A stretch of DNA of 64,000 nt from Ctena decussata (taxonomy: Eukaryota; Mollusca; Bivalvia; Lucinida; Lucinidae): NCBI GenBank assembly GCA_963989385.1, contig OZ022501.1, forward strand, positions 3,296,001-3,360,000, written 5' to 3'. Below, piece by piece: positions 1-11,160 of this stretch. The translations under genes and the position numbers were made by a program. The notes under the pieces are model-generated. The model ran no database searches. It was not told the origin of the DNA and saw only the letters and a list, made by a program, of their open reading frames with translations. Position 1 is the first letter of the stretch. Each line of letters opens with the position of its first letter.

Positions 1-1356
1 TATATACCAATTTTTAGGCCAAAATCTTCAAAACTTTCCATAAAATCTTATTTTCTGGCATTTTCCCATATTTGACCTTGCTGTAAAAAAGTCAAGGTCA
101 ACACAAGGTCATAATTTGAATAATCTTGATAGTACTCAAGTACCCAATGCTACATACAAAGTCTCAAGGCCAGGCGTCAATTGGTTCTGGAGAAAAGATT
201 TTTAAAGGATTTTACCATATATGGGCACAGTGGCCATGTTGGTCATGTGACCAGGACCATTAGAAAATATTTTCATTCCCAGACTCCTGGAGGCTCTATA
301 AAAATTTTGGTCACAATTGGCCCGGTGGTTTTTGAGGAGATTGTTTGAAACTGTCAAAATATGAGAGTTCTGGGTCAAAGGTCAGATAATGACCTTGACC
401 TCTTGTACTCACAAATCTTCTGGTACCCATTAAGATGACTGTATATACCAGTTTTTAGGCCAAAATCTTCAAAACTTATTATGAAATCTCATGTTGTAGC
501 ATTTTCCATTATTTGACCATGCCGTAAAAAAGGTCAAGGTCAACACAAGGTCATAATTTGAACAATCTTGATAGTACTCAGGTACCCAATGCTACATACT
601 AAGTCTCAAGGCCATCGGTCAACTGGTTCTGGAGAAGAAGATATTTACAGGTTTTTACCATATATGGGCGTGGTGGCCATGTTGGTCATGTGACCTGGAC
701 CGTATAAATAAATTTTTGTTCCCTCAACCCCTGAAGGCTCTATATGAAATTTGGTTTCAATTGGCCCAGTGGCTTTTGAGGAGATTGTTAGAACTTATCA
801 AAATATGAGAGTTCAGGGTCAAAGGTCAAAGAATGACCTTGACCTCTTGTACTTGTAAATCTTCATGAAGTCATTAAGATGTCTGTAGATACCAATTTTT
901 AGCCCAAAATCTTCAACAGTTTCAAGATATCTTATGTTGTAGCATCTTGCCATATAAAAGCATATGGAAGCAAATTTGACCTTACCGTAAAAAAGGTCAT
1001 GGTCAACCCAAGGTCATAATTTGAACACTCTTGGTAGAACTCGCGTACCCGATGCTACATATCAAGTTTCAAGGCCATCGGCCTATTGGTTCTGGAGAAG
1101 AAGATTTTTTTCAGGTTTTTACCATATATGGGCATGGCGGCCATGTTGGTCATGTGACCAGGACCGTTTGAACATCTTTTCATTCCTAAGGTCCCAGGAG
1201 GCTCTATATGAAATTTGGTTACAATCGGCCCAGCGGTTTCAGAGGAGAAGTCATTTGAAATTGTGGACGGACGACGGACGGACGGACGGACGACGACGGA
1301 CGACGGAGCCTTACCATCCTATAAGCTCCCCCGGAGCCGCTGGCTCAGGTGAGCTA
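1..1356 (+). repeat. Tandem-core element with ~443-bp units, copy I
   Basis: Three successive units begin near 6, 447 and 890, each with the block TTTTTAGGCCAAAATC or a one-base variant, so the period is about 443 bp. The array runs into a GGACGGACG-type run at 1265-1305 and then an imperfect stem-loop ending GGTGAGCT at 1348-1355. A tandem core, a short-unit microsatellite and a terminal stem-loop is the layout of bivalve pearl/HINE-type (Helentron-related, non-autonomous) elements; that assignment is inference. The left end lies outside the window. Open frames here are chance. Confidence 0.7.
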
Positions 1357-2720
1357 AAAACCCTTAAAACATCTTATCCTCTAGAAACGAAAGACCTATG
1401 ACCTTGAAACCTAGTATGTAGCATTGGGCAGTCAAGCCCATGATAGTTTGTACAAACGAAGACCCTAGGTTGACATTGACTTAATTTACGACATGACCAA
1501 CTTTGGTACGTTATGCTTCTGTATGGGAAAATGCTTAAACAGTGGATTCTCAAAAACAATTAAGTTTAAGGTATAATATTTGGTACATATGGTTAACTAA
1601 ATGACCAAATGAAGAAATTATTAGGCTAAAGGTCAAGGTCATGCTTTTACTTTTGTTCAATGACACTGTGATTCTCTGTCTTCTGCAAACATTTTGATTC
1701 ATCTTCTCCTCTTCAAAGCTACTGAGCCGATTGAAGCCATATTTTATATGAAGCTTTCGTTGGCCAAAGAAATTAAAGTTCGTTAAGATGATGTCGGTCA
1801 CATGACCAAGCTGACCGCCACGCCTATATATGGTAAAAACCCTTCAAAATTCTTCTTCTCCGGAGCCAAAGGCCTAGTGGCCTTGTGGCATGGTATGTAG
1901 CATGGAAGACTCGGGTCCATCAAAATTTGCACAAATCATGACCGATCATTGGCCTTGGCCTTATTTATGGGAAGGTCAAAATGCTTAAACAGAAGATTTT
2001 TCACAAACTATTTAAATCTTAGGTATGCTATTTGGTATATATTGTTCGCTAAATAAGCAAATAAAGATATTGTGTTGCTAAAGGTCAAGGTAATTATTTG
2101 ACCTTTTTTTCAAGGTCACTCAGATTCTGTCGCCTGTCAAGGTTTTCAAACATATTCCTCTCTGAAGTAACTGGGCTGTTTGAAGCCAAATTTCACACGG
2201 AGCTTTACAGGGTCAAAGGAACTAACTGTATTCAGATGGTCATGGTCACATGAGCGAAATGGCCGCCATGTCCATATATAGTAGAACCCCTTCAAAAATC
2301 TTCTTCTCCAGAACCAAAGGCCCAATGACCTTGTGGCATGGTACGTAGCATTTGAGACTCGGGCCCATTGTAGTTTGTACAAATCATGACTGTGCATTGA
2401 CCTTGACCTAATTTATGGCAAGGTCAACTTTGGTATGCTGTGCTTTTATATGGGAAAATGCTTAAACAGTTGATTTCATGGAAAAAGTTAAGCCTAGATA
2501 TAAAAATTGGAAAATATGGTTAACTGCATAAAGATATCAGGTCATCAAAGGTCAGGGTCATTTTTTTAACTTTGCTCAAGGTCACTGAGATTCTTAAATT
2601 AAAATATGCACTCCTGATAAGCCACTGATTTCTCATTTAAACAAATGAGCGAAATGACAAATTGCGTCTGTTGACAGAAGGTGTCACGTGAGCTAAGGAA
2701 CGATTGGTCCTCTGGTTTTA
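1357..2720 (-). repeat. Tandem-core element, copy II in inverted orientation
   Basis: Three diverged units of the same family in reverse complement, with equivalent blocks near 1370, 1838 and 2290 (spacing about 450-465 bp). It abuts copy I tail to tail, so the two form a large imperfect inverted repeat. Its outer end is a distinct terminal block, GAGCTAAGG then TTGGTCCTCTGG (2690-2716), which recurs at the outer end of the family copy ending near 15440; this supports it as the true 5' terminus of the element. Confidence 0.65.
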
Positions 2721-2949
2721 TTTGCCGTCATAGTCACTTTAGTTTAGGTGCAGTGGAATAAGATACTGTAAACCCATAAATCATACAAACATAAATAAAT
2801 CCGAAATATTTTGATACAAAGACATGGACCCCCCAAAACGGAAGTGTGGTCAGGTCCTCGTGAGTGGTAAGCATCATCATCCTATTAAAATACACTGGCT
2901 ATGCCTATGTATCTAGTAAAAAAGTCAGTTTATTCATTGTACTTCCTTG

Positions 2950-3090
2950 CGGTATAAATCGGTTTTGATAGCGACGTGGTAGAGTGTTAACCTTAAAACC
3001 AAAGAGTCGCCAATAAGATCCCTGGCCAGGCTGTCTGAGATTTTGTAAGAGGCTTTGGCAAATTGCACTCAATGTATACAACATATAATA
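2950..3090 (+). repeat. tRNA-derived SINE head, degenerate
   Basis: GACGTGGTAGAGTGTT resembles a tRNA D-arm/box A, followed after about 35 bp by a decayed box B region (GATCCCTGGCCAGG). A paralogous stretch lies at 3205-3340, and both continue into a similar tail. Two independent diverged copies of the same SINE head, probably inactive. Confidence 0.5.
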
Positions 3091-3204
3091 TATGTGAAGT
3101 CCTTAAGTCTCATTTCAGGCGATTCTTCTTGTCCTGAGAAATCGAGGACGAATTCAATATTGAGGAAGTCACACGGTATGGGTAGATCATATGCTTGTAC
3201 TGTA

Positions 3205-3340
3205 TTTTGGTTCTAGGCGGGTTTTATAGAGACGTGGTAGAGTGTTCGCCTTTAGATCAAAGGGTCCCCGATTATTTTCTCGACCGGGGCGCCTAAGATT
3301 TCTTAAGAGTCCCCGACATGCTTTTGCTATCAATATTTAA
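3205..3340 (+). repeat. tRNA-derived SINE head, second degenerate copy
   Basis: GACGTGGTAGAGTGTTCGCC (box A-like) followed by GGGTCCCCGATT and GACCGGGGCGCC. It aligns with the copy at 2950-3090 but keeps a better box A. The box B is eroded, so transcription by Pol III is unlikely. Confidence 0.5.
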
Positions 3341-3915
3341 AAATATCGTATACAATCGTACCACATAATATTTGCTTTCAAATTACCATGTGTGGGAGCC
3401 TCTGCAGCAGTCGGTTACGTGCGACAAAAATCCTTCCAAATCAAGAGATGTTAATGGAAAACTCATGCAAATCCAGTTATCGTAAACGAAGATTATATCT
3501 GAAATCACAGGAAGACTTGTCTATTTTAATCCTTGGCTGGTTTTCCATCTGTATAACTGAGTCAGCTATTGCCGTACTAAATCTCCCTTTCGTATCCGGC
3601 AGCAGGTTATCTATTTAAAGCCTGGTTCAAGAAACTGACGTCATTTTTTTCAGGAACACGCCAAAGGGGCAAATATAGTAGCAGTAACGTTGTATACCCT
3701 CCATTCCCTGACGTTGTATAATAGTTAAAGGAAGGTTGAAAGTCAACGATTTTAAAACGTCATAACTACGACGTTAATACAACGTCATGATATGACCTTC
3801 TTACAATGTGATTATAATGTTGAGATATGACGTTGTTCTAATGAGATAGCTTGGCATGATTAACACTGTGACGTTGTATTAGTGTCATACTTAGGACCTG
3901 AATGCAACATAATTT
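3341..3915. other. Non-coding stretch with ACGTTGTA-type word repeats
   Basis: No gene recognised. Between 3690 and 3880 the words GACGTTGTAT, ACGTCAT and GACGTTAATACAACGTC recur in both orientations, giving a small cluster of short inverted words. A similar AACGT-rich cluster lies at 62525-62600. Simple-sequence-like, without an obvious function. Confidence 0.35.
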
Positions 3916-4148
3916 GAGGCGCGACACGAGAAAACTAAGAAAATGGTTGTGCGCCTAGCGCAGACTCAGATCGGCCTGCGCATCCGCCCAGTCTGATTAG
4001 AATCTTCGCCGTCCGCATGGAGGTAGCTTACATCCTTAGCTATCCTTTTAGCGCTTAGCGAAGAGTTTGATCGGACTGGGCGGACGTTTAGGCTGACCTT
4101 AGTGTGCGCTGGGCGCACAACCACTTTGTTGGTTTTCTCGTGGGTGGC
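3916..4148. mobile_element. ~235-bp hairpin (fold-back) element, copy 1
   Basis: Begins with GAGGCGCGACACGAGAAAAC and ends with its approximate reverse complement (GGTTTTCTCG then a degraded end). The two arms, with CGCAGACTCAGATC on the left and the matching right-arm words, make one long imperfect stem around a short centre near 4030. The same family is at 23429, 35331, 59899, 62020 and 63082. No coding capacity; a MITE-like fold-back family. Confidence 0.7.
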
Positions 4149-4310
4149 TAATTTCAGCAATACTGTCAAAATGTCAAGCGCAATCCAAAAAGCCAATATC
4201 AATGACATCAGACCTACATGACAAAAGGTCAAAAGTGGACTGCGGCTGCTTATTGGGGACAACCTAAGCATCAGCAATGAATCGCTCCACCTATATGACT
4301 TTCTGCACAT
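4149..4310. other. Short unassigned spacer
   Basis: Between the hairpin element and the next tandem-core element. No gene or repeat recognised. Confidence 0.3.
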
Positions 4311-5126
4311 TTAGCTCACCCGAGCCGAAGACTAACAGGTGAGCTTAAAGTATAGCCATGGTCTGTTGTCCGTCGTCCGTCCCTCGTCGTCCGTCGTCCA
4401 CCATTCTACAAGATCTTCTCCAGAACCGCTTGTTCTTCTATCAAAGCTAAATTTCACATGGAGGCTCAGTGGATTAAGAGAACGAAAGTTTGTTTGCGGG
4501 ATCTATGTAACATGACCAAGATGGCCGCCACGCCCATATATGGTAAAATCCCTTGAAAAATCTCCTTCTCCAGAACCAATGCCCAATAACCTTGTGGCTT
4601 CTTATGTAGTATTGGGGGCTCGGGCCCACCAAAGTTTGTACAAAGGATAACCGTTTGTCAAGTTTTGTACCTTATGCTTTTACATGACAGTGCTTAAAGA
4701 TTTCTCAGAAACTGTTTCAGTGTAAGGTATATTTTGTATATGTGATTAACTTAATAAGCAAATGAGGAAATCATGTTGCTAAGCTCAAGGTCATTCTCTC
4801 CCCTTTGTTCAAAGTCAGTGGGATTCTGTCGCCCATCAACATTATCAAACATCTTCTTCGCTAAAGTCACTATGTCGATTGAAGTCATTCTTAATATTGA
4901 CCTCACTGGGTCAGGGGAACTTAAGTATTTACTGAAGTCTTTGTCAAATGACCAAGATGCAGCCATGTCCTCATATAGAATAATCTCTTAGAAAGTCTTC
5001 ATTTAAAGTTCGCTGAGATTTTGTCGCCTGTCAACATTTTCAAAATTCTTCTCCTCTAAAGCTACAGGTCCGATTGAAGCCACTTTTCATATGACGCTTC
5101 ACTAAGTCAGAGGTATGAATGTTTTT
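4311..5126 (-). repeat. Tandem-core element, copy III, first segment (host of nested insertions)
   Basis: Starts with a stem-loop, TAGCTCACC at 4311 and AGGTGAGCT near 4340, followed by a CCGTCGTCCGTC run and then units of the same family as 1-2720 in minus orientation. The element is broken four times. Its other segments are 5754-5845, 11316-11430, 11843-12054 and 14666-15440, where the 5' terminal block is found. Rejoining these pieces gives a normal copy of roughly 2 kb, so the 11.1-kb span is one element plus later insertions. Confidence 0.65.
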
Positions 5127-5753
5127 CGCGTCTTAGACGCGTATAAGTTCGATATTGTTCCACATTTCACAAGATTTTATTGTTCAAATAACGCGAGTGT
5201 AAGAATCTAGCCAATAATATCAAAGGTCAATGAATATTTAATCTTCGTTTTTTCCCGTCGCATGCACTGTGAATACTAGCACTCTGTCATATATTAATAT
5301 AAAATGTTTCTCTTGTTTGTAATTATCAAAAACAGACACAGATATTCAAATCTATTTTTTTCGACTAAGATCTGCTTTTGATTTCTACTCCCGGTTTGAT
5401 ACGCACTTTAAAAATCGGTTAGGTTGTTCAGTGGCAGAATTCTCGGTGGTTCAGTGATAGAATGCTCGCCTGTCATGCGGGCGGTCCGGGTTCGAATCTC
5501 AGCCGCTGCAAGTTTTTTTTCTTTATACGTTCCCCGTTTTATTTTTTATCTAATCTTCTTCAAATTGTACAGCCCAATTTTGAGATAGGTCATTGTCGCA
5601 ACCCAGTGTCAAAATTACGGTTGTGGGTGCCTACATACATAGCTGACGTGAGTCATATTCAGGAATGTTATTGTCAACTCTTCAACTAAAGACATATTAC
5701 AAAACACACTTCCATTTGATCTGCGACGATTATATTTTTTTAAAGATTTTTCT
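5127..5753 (+). mobile_element. 627-bp insertion flanked by a 7-bp direct repeat, carrying a tRNA-like gene
   Basis: The host element is interrupted between TGTTTTT at 5120-5126 and the same seven bases at 5754-5760, as expected for a target-site duplication. The insert opens with the palindrome CGCGTCTTAGACGCG and contains the tRNA-like sequence at 5440-5510. No inverted termini or coding sequence are evident, so the type of element is unknown. Confidence 0.5.
5440..5510 (+). tRNA. tRNA-like gene, Gly-type body with GTC (Asp) anticodon; probable pseudogene
   Basis: Box A-like GTGGTTCAGTGATAGAAT and box B GGTTCGAATCT are spaced as in a tRNA. The D-arm (GTTC/GAAT) folds. The anticodon stem is CTCGC/GCGGG around the loop CTGTCAT, giving anticodon GTC. 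The body resembles tRNA-Gly(GCC), so the anticodon may be a C-to-T change. The T stem has one mismatch. The acceptor stem is poor: only the three inner pairs CGG/CCG form, and four outer positions fail apart from one wobble. A duplicated D-arm fragment (GTTCAGTGGCAGAATTCT) precedes it at 5427, and GCAG upstream could pair with CTGC if six bases were looped out. A T8 Pol III terminator follows at 5513-5520. A broken or derived tRNA is more likely than an active one. Confidence 0.5.
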
Positions 5754-5845
5754 TGTTTTTAGATGATCTCGGTCACATAACCAAGATAGCCACCATGCCC
5801 ACACATGGTAAAGATCCCTTAAGAAGTCTTCTTTTAATGGTCAAT
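5754..5845 (-). repeat. Tandem-core element copy III, second segment
   Basis: Contains the family blocks GGTCACATAACCAAGATAG and CATGGTAAAGATCCC, continuing the unit interrupted at 5126. It ends at AAT (5843-5845), the target duplication of the next insertion. Confidence 0.6.
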
Positions 5846-6734
5846 TACTCTAGGAGCCAAGTCAGCTAAAAATTGAAAGAGGTGGCACCCTCTGCTATCC
5901 TTGGTTTGACTACGTTTTCTAATAGCCATAACCTTCTGGAAGGAGGTTCGATTGTTCTGCTCTCAAAATTTTATTGTCATGATGCTTTAATCCACATGTG
6001 TTCCTTGGTACCCTATGGCTGAAATCAACACCATTAAGGCATGTATTGTTACATTGTTGAACTTCAGCGGAAGTCATATGTTGCAGCAATGCCATTCTTT
6101 TCCTGCTCTAGAGATATCGTTTCAATACAGGTGTTACTAATTAGAGCCATAATGCATCAAAACGACTTTCCGCTTTATTTTTTGAGCATTTTTCTATATG
6201 AATTTACCCCACCCACTTGAGAAACAGGTAGGCTAAATTGTTCAATGAGATAGCCCTCAATAATTTCATCCATTAAATGGCATAGTGGTAGATTTAAATG
6301 TCCAAGAAACTAACAAAATATGTTCCGCACTTAAAAGCGACTGGCATGGTATTGTGTATATATACAACGATTCCTGCTACCCCATGCAGAAAAGAGTCCA
6401 AAGAAATATAATATTTAAATGAAACATGTAAACAAACACCATTTTAGGTCAAACGCCTACTCTTTGCCCTAATAATACTTACATGTAATTGTGGTCTGCA
6501 GGTATTCTGCAGGTATTCAGTTATAATACATCAACACAGGCTTTAGGCTGCAAGTTTATTTTACTATCCCATTGTAACGTCTTACTACTTGTCTTATAAC
6601 TTTACCTTTACGGTGCTATTTCCAGTTTGGTATCGCGGGTTGGTTGTTGCACGGATAGAATCAATTCCTAAGCATTGCCTTTTACACTGTTTTATCTACT
6701 CTGACCCTTTCCTTTTAAAACTTTATATGAAATC

Positions 6735-6830
6735 AAAGATTAATAAAATATTTTGCCTTACGGCATTTATTTACACCAAAGTAACGTATACAACAGGTTA
6801 AAAAGTAAGAGTTATTCTACTCTACTGTCA
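6735..6830. repeat. Left arm of an internal inverted repeat (partner 9460-9550)
   Basis: CAAAGTAACGTATACAACAG followed by GTTAAAAAGTAAG matches the reverse complement of 9460-9550, with about 90 bp of imperfect similarity and 2.6 kb between the arms. This may be a second, decayed TIR element nested in the 5.47-kb one. Related GTAACGTATA words also occur at 7340 and 10960. Confidence 0.45.
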
Positions 6831-7699
6831 CAAGTGTAAAGAGACGTGTGGTTAGAACGAAAAGCTCTCTCTCTTACTTTATCATGATGAAAATCATGTT
6901 TAGGATCATTTGGGCTCATTCTGAATCAGTTTGGAAGAAGGAACTTAGCTCGAGCTGTTGCTAGGGGACATTAGCAGTGTAGCATAATTACATTACCGAC
7001 CACACACTCAGCTAAACCGAGATTAATGTAGTGTTTTCTCTCATGCATAACTTGCTTCCGGAGAACCTTCCTTTTTGGAATTAAGTTAAGCTTTTATTAT
7101 TCCACCAGACTTTCAGGACATGCTTGACGATAATCTGAAAGCAAAGACCACCTGCGATAAAGAACAAAGCAGATTCGGTTTCATTGATTCTGTTCTTGAA
7201 AGTGCAGATGATATTGTCCAGCCATGGGTAATATGGTTATGGCATATTGTCATTACTTTCAGTTCATTATTAAAAAGATTTTTGAATCAAATCAATGAAA
7301 AATCACTTATTTAAACTCCTGGTTTGGTAGTCAAAAATGGTAACGTATACAACATTCAACAATAAAAGAGTTATCAGATTACCCTTTTACTGTTAAGAAG
7401 TTTTTATATTTATGCTTGAGTAATCTGGAGCAGAAAGTAACACATCCTGAAGTAATCATCAAATGTTGAAAGCAAAACATAAAGCTTCTTAATGTTAACA
7501 TTACAGAAGTATAACTATAACTCTCTGAAGAGATTTGAATATTTGATGTACCCATTTCATTGCTTCAAATTGCAATTGTTACTAACAAAACGTGTAACAG
7601 TAGCATAAGTATAGTTCTATACAGTCCCTAATTTGCATTGGTATTATGTCTGTTTTAGATGTTTTGCTTAAACCCGGTTATTTTCTGCACCTGGTAACC

Positions 7700-8000
7700 C
7701 GAGCATTAATATGAGAAGCAAATGATAGGCAATGATCAGGAATTGATACAATCAGATCCCACATCCCGCCCTTAAACCCAAGGGAAAGAAGCACACAAAC
7801 AAATTGACAAAAAGTTCACGAAAGACATGCACGGTAAACTGAATGCACAACAGCTCTTTCATTCAGCAGCCCCGACTGAAAACAGCCAGAACATATATTT
7901 TAACCAACTTTATATTTCATATTACAAAACAAAACAGAAAGCAAAACGGGCAGCTATTCAGGTGACCATATTGCTAGATGATGGTTAACAAGCCAACTTC
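7700..8000 (-). repeat. 3'-tail fragment of the Penelope-like family (subfamily 2)
   Basis: Begins with GATAGGCAATGATCAGGAAT and continues through CCCACATCCCGCCC, AAAGAAGCACACAAACAAAT and GTTCACGAAAGACATGC to GGGCAGCTATTCAGGTGACC. The same ordered blocks occur at 18655, 22585, 34722 and, inverted, at 42510-42712 and 60240-60535. It is a 5'-truncated copy whose 3' end lies at the lower coordinate. Confidence 0.55.
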
Positions 8001-8525
8001 TTAACAATAAAAGGGTTCCTTCCGAGAATTGAGGAACCTTCAATGCTTCATCTTATTGAATTGCAAACAGAATATACCAATATCATTAAATACCATAATA
8101 CCTAAACTGACAACTCGTTTGCATTTAAATGTTGTATTCGTTACCTTTTTATTATCATTCAAATAAAAAAGTAAGTGAATTATCATTGACTCAATTAATA
8201 TAAGATCATTTTGATAATGTCATAATCATATCATCCTTGCCCAGACAATATCATGTGCACTTGCCAGGAATCTGCCATGTTCTTTCTCACGTGTCTTCCT
8301 TATTTCTAAATGATCTGCAAATATGTCATGGAAATAATTCTGTATTAATGTTAATGGACACACCTCAATGCTTTACTGCAGTTTGTTAGAATGGAAACAA
8401 TATTTTCGACCTCCTATTTGCTTCTGTGGCTTATTTAACCTTCTTAAATAAGGTTTACTTTTAACAGAAACACGTTTCTCCTAAAGAAGCAAATTCTTTC
8501 TTTTGTAAACTGTAAACAGTTTACT

Positions 8526-9096
8526 CCAGGAGCATATAATTTCTCTACCGGGGCTATCAGCTCTCTATATAATCTTTTGTAGAGCTTGTGTGATGGTAAA
8601 TCCACTAATCATTGGTGCCTGCTCTGAGAAGAAACTTCAAGGTTATCAGAAAACCTGTCAGCATCATTTATTTTAATAGCAGTTTCAAGAGCTCTGTGTT
8701 GCTAGTGTAAACAATCTTAGGAGCAGAACATGGTCCACACCAGGGAAAAAGGGCAGTAACAGAAGATAACAATACCAACGAGTCTGCGCTGTAAAAATGA
8801 ACACATTTCCTTTTACAATCTTATTTTTATGTATTTCATTGTCAAGTTTCCTGTAGAATTTTTATGAAGCTCACAACCCACAAGAGAAGTGAACAAAAAT
8901 CAAGCACAATGAAAATGCAGTTTTATGATGATAAAAGGTTCTTGACACAGCTGCTCTTAAACAAACATTTTTTATGACTGCATAAACAGATATATGCCAA
9001 TCTCTGCTGGGAAGCAACTGTCAATGAGATCATACTTTCATAGGCTTAACATCGACCACAGCTAATAGCCCCGGTAGAGAAATTATATGCTCCTGG
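8526..9096. mobile_element. 571-bp MITE with 37-bp TIRs and a 6-bp direct repeat
   Basis: The 37 bp at 8526-8562 (CCAGGAGCATATAATTTC onward) are repeated inverted at 9060-9096 with a single mismatch that I can see. The hexamer TTTACT flanks both sides (8520-8525 and 9097-9102). No protein is encoded. Near-perfect termini and an intact duplication suggest an insertion younger than the surrounding 5.47-kb element. Confidence 0.75.
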
Positions 9097-9459
9097 TTTA
9101 CTCCCATTAAGAAAGGAAGGTAAGGTAAACATGGCAGTTATTTGAGCGTAATTTGTATCCATTCACCTAAAATTCTTGAAACGATAGGAGCTTCACCAAA
9201 TTCTGAATGAGAATTCTCTGGGAGCAAAGAATGCATCACAGGAAACAAAGACATCAACCTCGGTGTCTGGGAATAGAATGTTATAATGCTGCCAATGCCC
9301 CCTAGCACCAGGTTGGGCTGAAGTTTTCTTTTCTTTTTTTTAAAACTGACTCTGAATGAGCCCAAATGATCCCTTACGACCAAAAACACATATATTTTTT
9401 TTCCAACAAATGAAGTACAGGGAAGCATTTTGCCGTAGATACATGGCACTTTACACTAG

Positions 9460-9550
9460 CAGCAATGGAGTAAAAATACCACTTACTTTTTAACCTGTTA
9501 CATACGTTACTTTGGTTTAAATATATGCTAAACGGCCAAAATATTTTTAA
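9460..9550. repeat. Right arm of the internal inverted repeat (partner 6735-6830)
   Basis: Reverse complement of the 6735-6830 block; shared words include TTAACCTGTTACATACGTTAC. See the partner entry. Confidence 0.45.
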
Positions 9551-9579
9551 CCATGCTTTTAATATTATTTTTGAAAGAA

Positions 9580-9895
9580 AAGGTCAAAACAGATAAATAA
9601 GTGTAAACGGGCAGCAATCAGGAATGGACCTCCCATGACACCAAACTAGAAATAGTAATATAAAGTAAAAAGACAAGTACTCATTCACAATAATACTAGG
9701 AGTGGCAAAATAAACATGCAGCCCGTTCCATGCAGATAACCTCCAAGCTAGCCTTACCCAAACAAAACGTCTACTTTCAACAGGATAATGACGAATTAAA
9801 ATACAAAATAAACCAGTGTTGTAAAGACAATAGAAAAGTGGACAGCACAAACTGTAACATCATAACATCACAATAAATGGGCCGCCTTGGAAATA
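9580..9895 (-). repeat. Possible decayed retroelement tail
   Basis: GGGCAGCAATCAGGAATGG and the block GTAACATCATAACATCACAA before GGCCGCCTTGG recall the order of blocks in the better-preserved tails (for example 23160-23290). Similarity is weak. Confidence 0.3.
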
Positions 9896-9899
9896 TCAC

Positions 9900-11160
9900 T
9901 GATAAATTACATACGGTAGGTTTAAACAGATTTCACATGCATGTAAAAATAACTCAAACTAATAAGGCCTTGGCGTATTTGGAATTTGCAACATTTAATC
10001 TCAAGAAATATTTTCAAATAAAAGTTACAAATGTTACCTTTCTGAGTTCAAAAAGTAATTTATTAAAACTAAGTATGTATTGTGTGAATCTTAAAAATCA
10101 TTAAGATATTAATGAATATGAATAGATTTAGTACTTTTCCATGTTGTACTGAATAATTCCTGAGCGCTTCTTTTTTATTTATTTATTTTTTTTTTTTGTG
10201 TGTGTGTGTGGGGGGGGGGCAATTTCAATTTTTCTTGTCATGTAAACAACACTGTTTGCTGTCTGAGTAGGCGACTAAACAATGCAAAAATAAATATTTT
10301 GGTAAATAATAAATATATTTAGCTCAACTGTGTTTAATAGGCAAATTTTCGAAAGAGTGTATTCCTGGGTGAATGATAGTCTTTTTACGCAAACATGTTA
10401 ATCTGATAATTACGTTACTTTGCTGAAGATATGTGTTGTAAGGTCAAAACTGATTTAAACTGTTGTGTTGTATCATGTTTAGTATGATGTTAATGACACA
10501 GGTCAAATTTTTCAGTTTTAAATAGCTTATTAGCTATGTTTTGTCAAACGATTGCGTGAGAAATGACTTTGAAGCCACTAACAATTAATAGGTGTGCCTT
10601 TGTTCAACATTTCATGGTTGACCAAGTATAAAGACTACGAATCTCAAATTTATTTGTTAGCTATTGAAAAGAGCCAGTTAGACAAATTAAAAATTCAATA
10701 TTGGGGTCATTTTATCACAGTCTTTGTAAAAATAAAAATAATAATAAGATAAAAAACACTTAAATTATGTTTTAATTTTTCAAGGGGTACATGAATTGTT
10801 ATAACGAAAATAACAGACCCGAGGTTCTTAATTGTTTTCTGTGTAGCTTAATTTATGGCATATTAGCTATTCTTGCAGAAAATATTGACATTTGATTCAG
10901 TTGAATCGTTACAGCATATTTCTCATCAATTCTTATTTCATATACTTAAAAATTAATAAGGTAACGTATATTACTGCCCATTACAGAGTTATGCAAGGTT
11001 TGCCAAGGTGGCAAACGCTGAATTTGATCACAACAGATCAAGACAATTATTTTTATGTATAAAAACTAATGGTACACCACGTGGACCACTATCTCTCTTT
11101 TCTATGCCACTCATGGAATCATATTTGCTCTACTATAGGTAGTCATATCCATCGCTTAAT
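9900..11160. other. AT-rich interior of the 5.47-kb element, no gene seen
   Basis: Only short chance frames. A T-rich/(GT)n/G-run low-complexity tract lies at 10170-10220. No transposase or other domain recognised. Confidence 0.4.

Noticed and set aside
1021..1401. 126-codon frame in the first tandem-core element
   Set aside because: Lies in a repeat unit, crosses the GGAC microsatellite and hairpin end, and is not kept in neighbouring units.
9138..9850. Minus-strand frames of 88-103 codons inside the 5.47-kb element as a transposase
   Set aside because: No DDE/D or zinc-finger motif and composition like the flanks; the frames look like chance.
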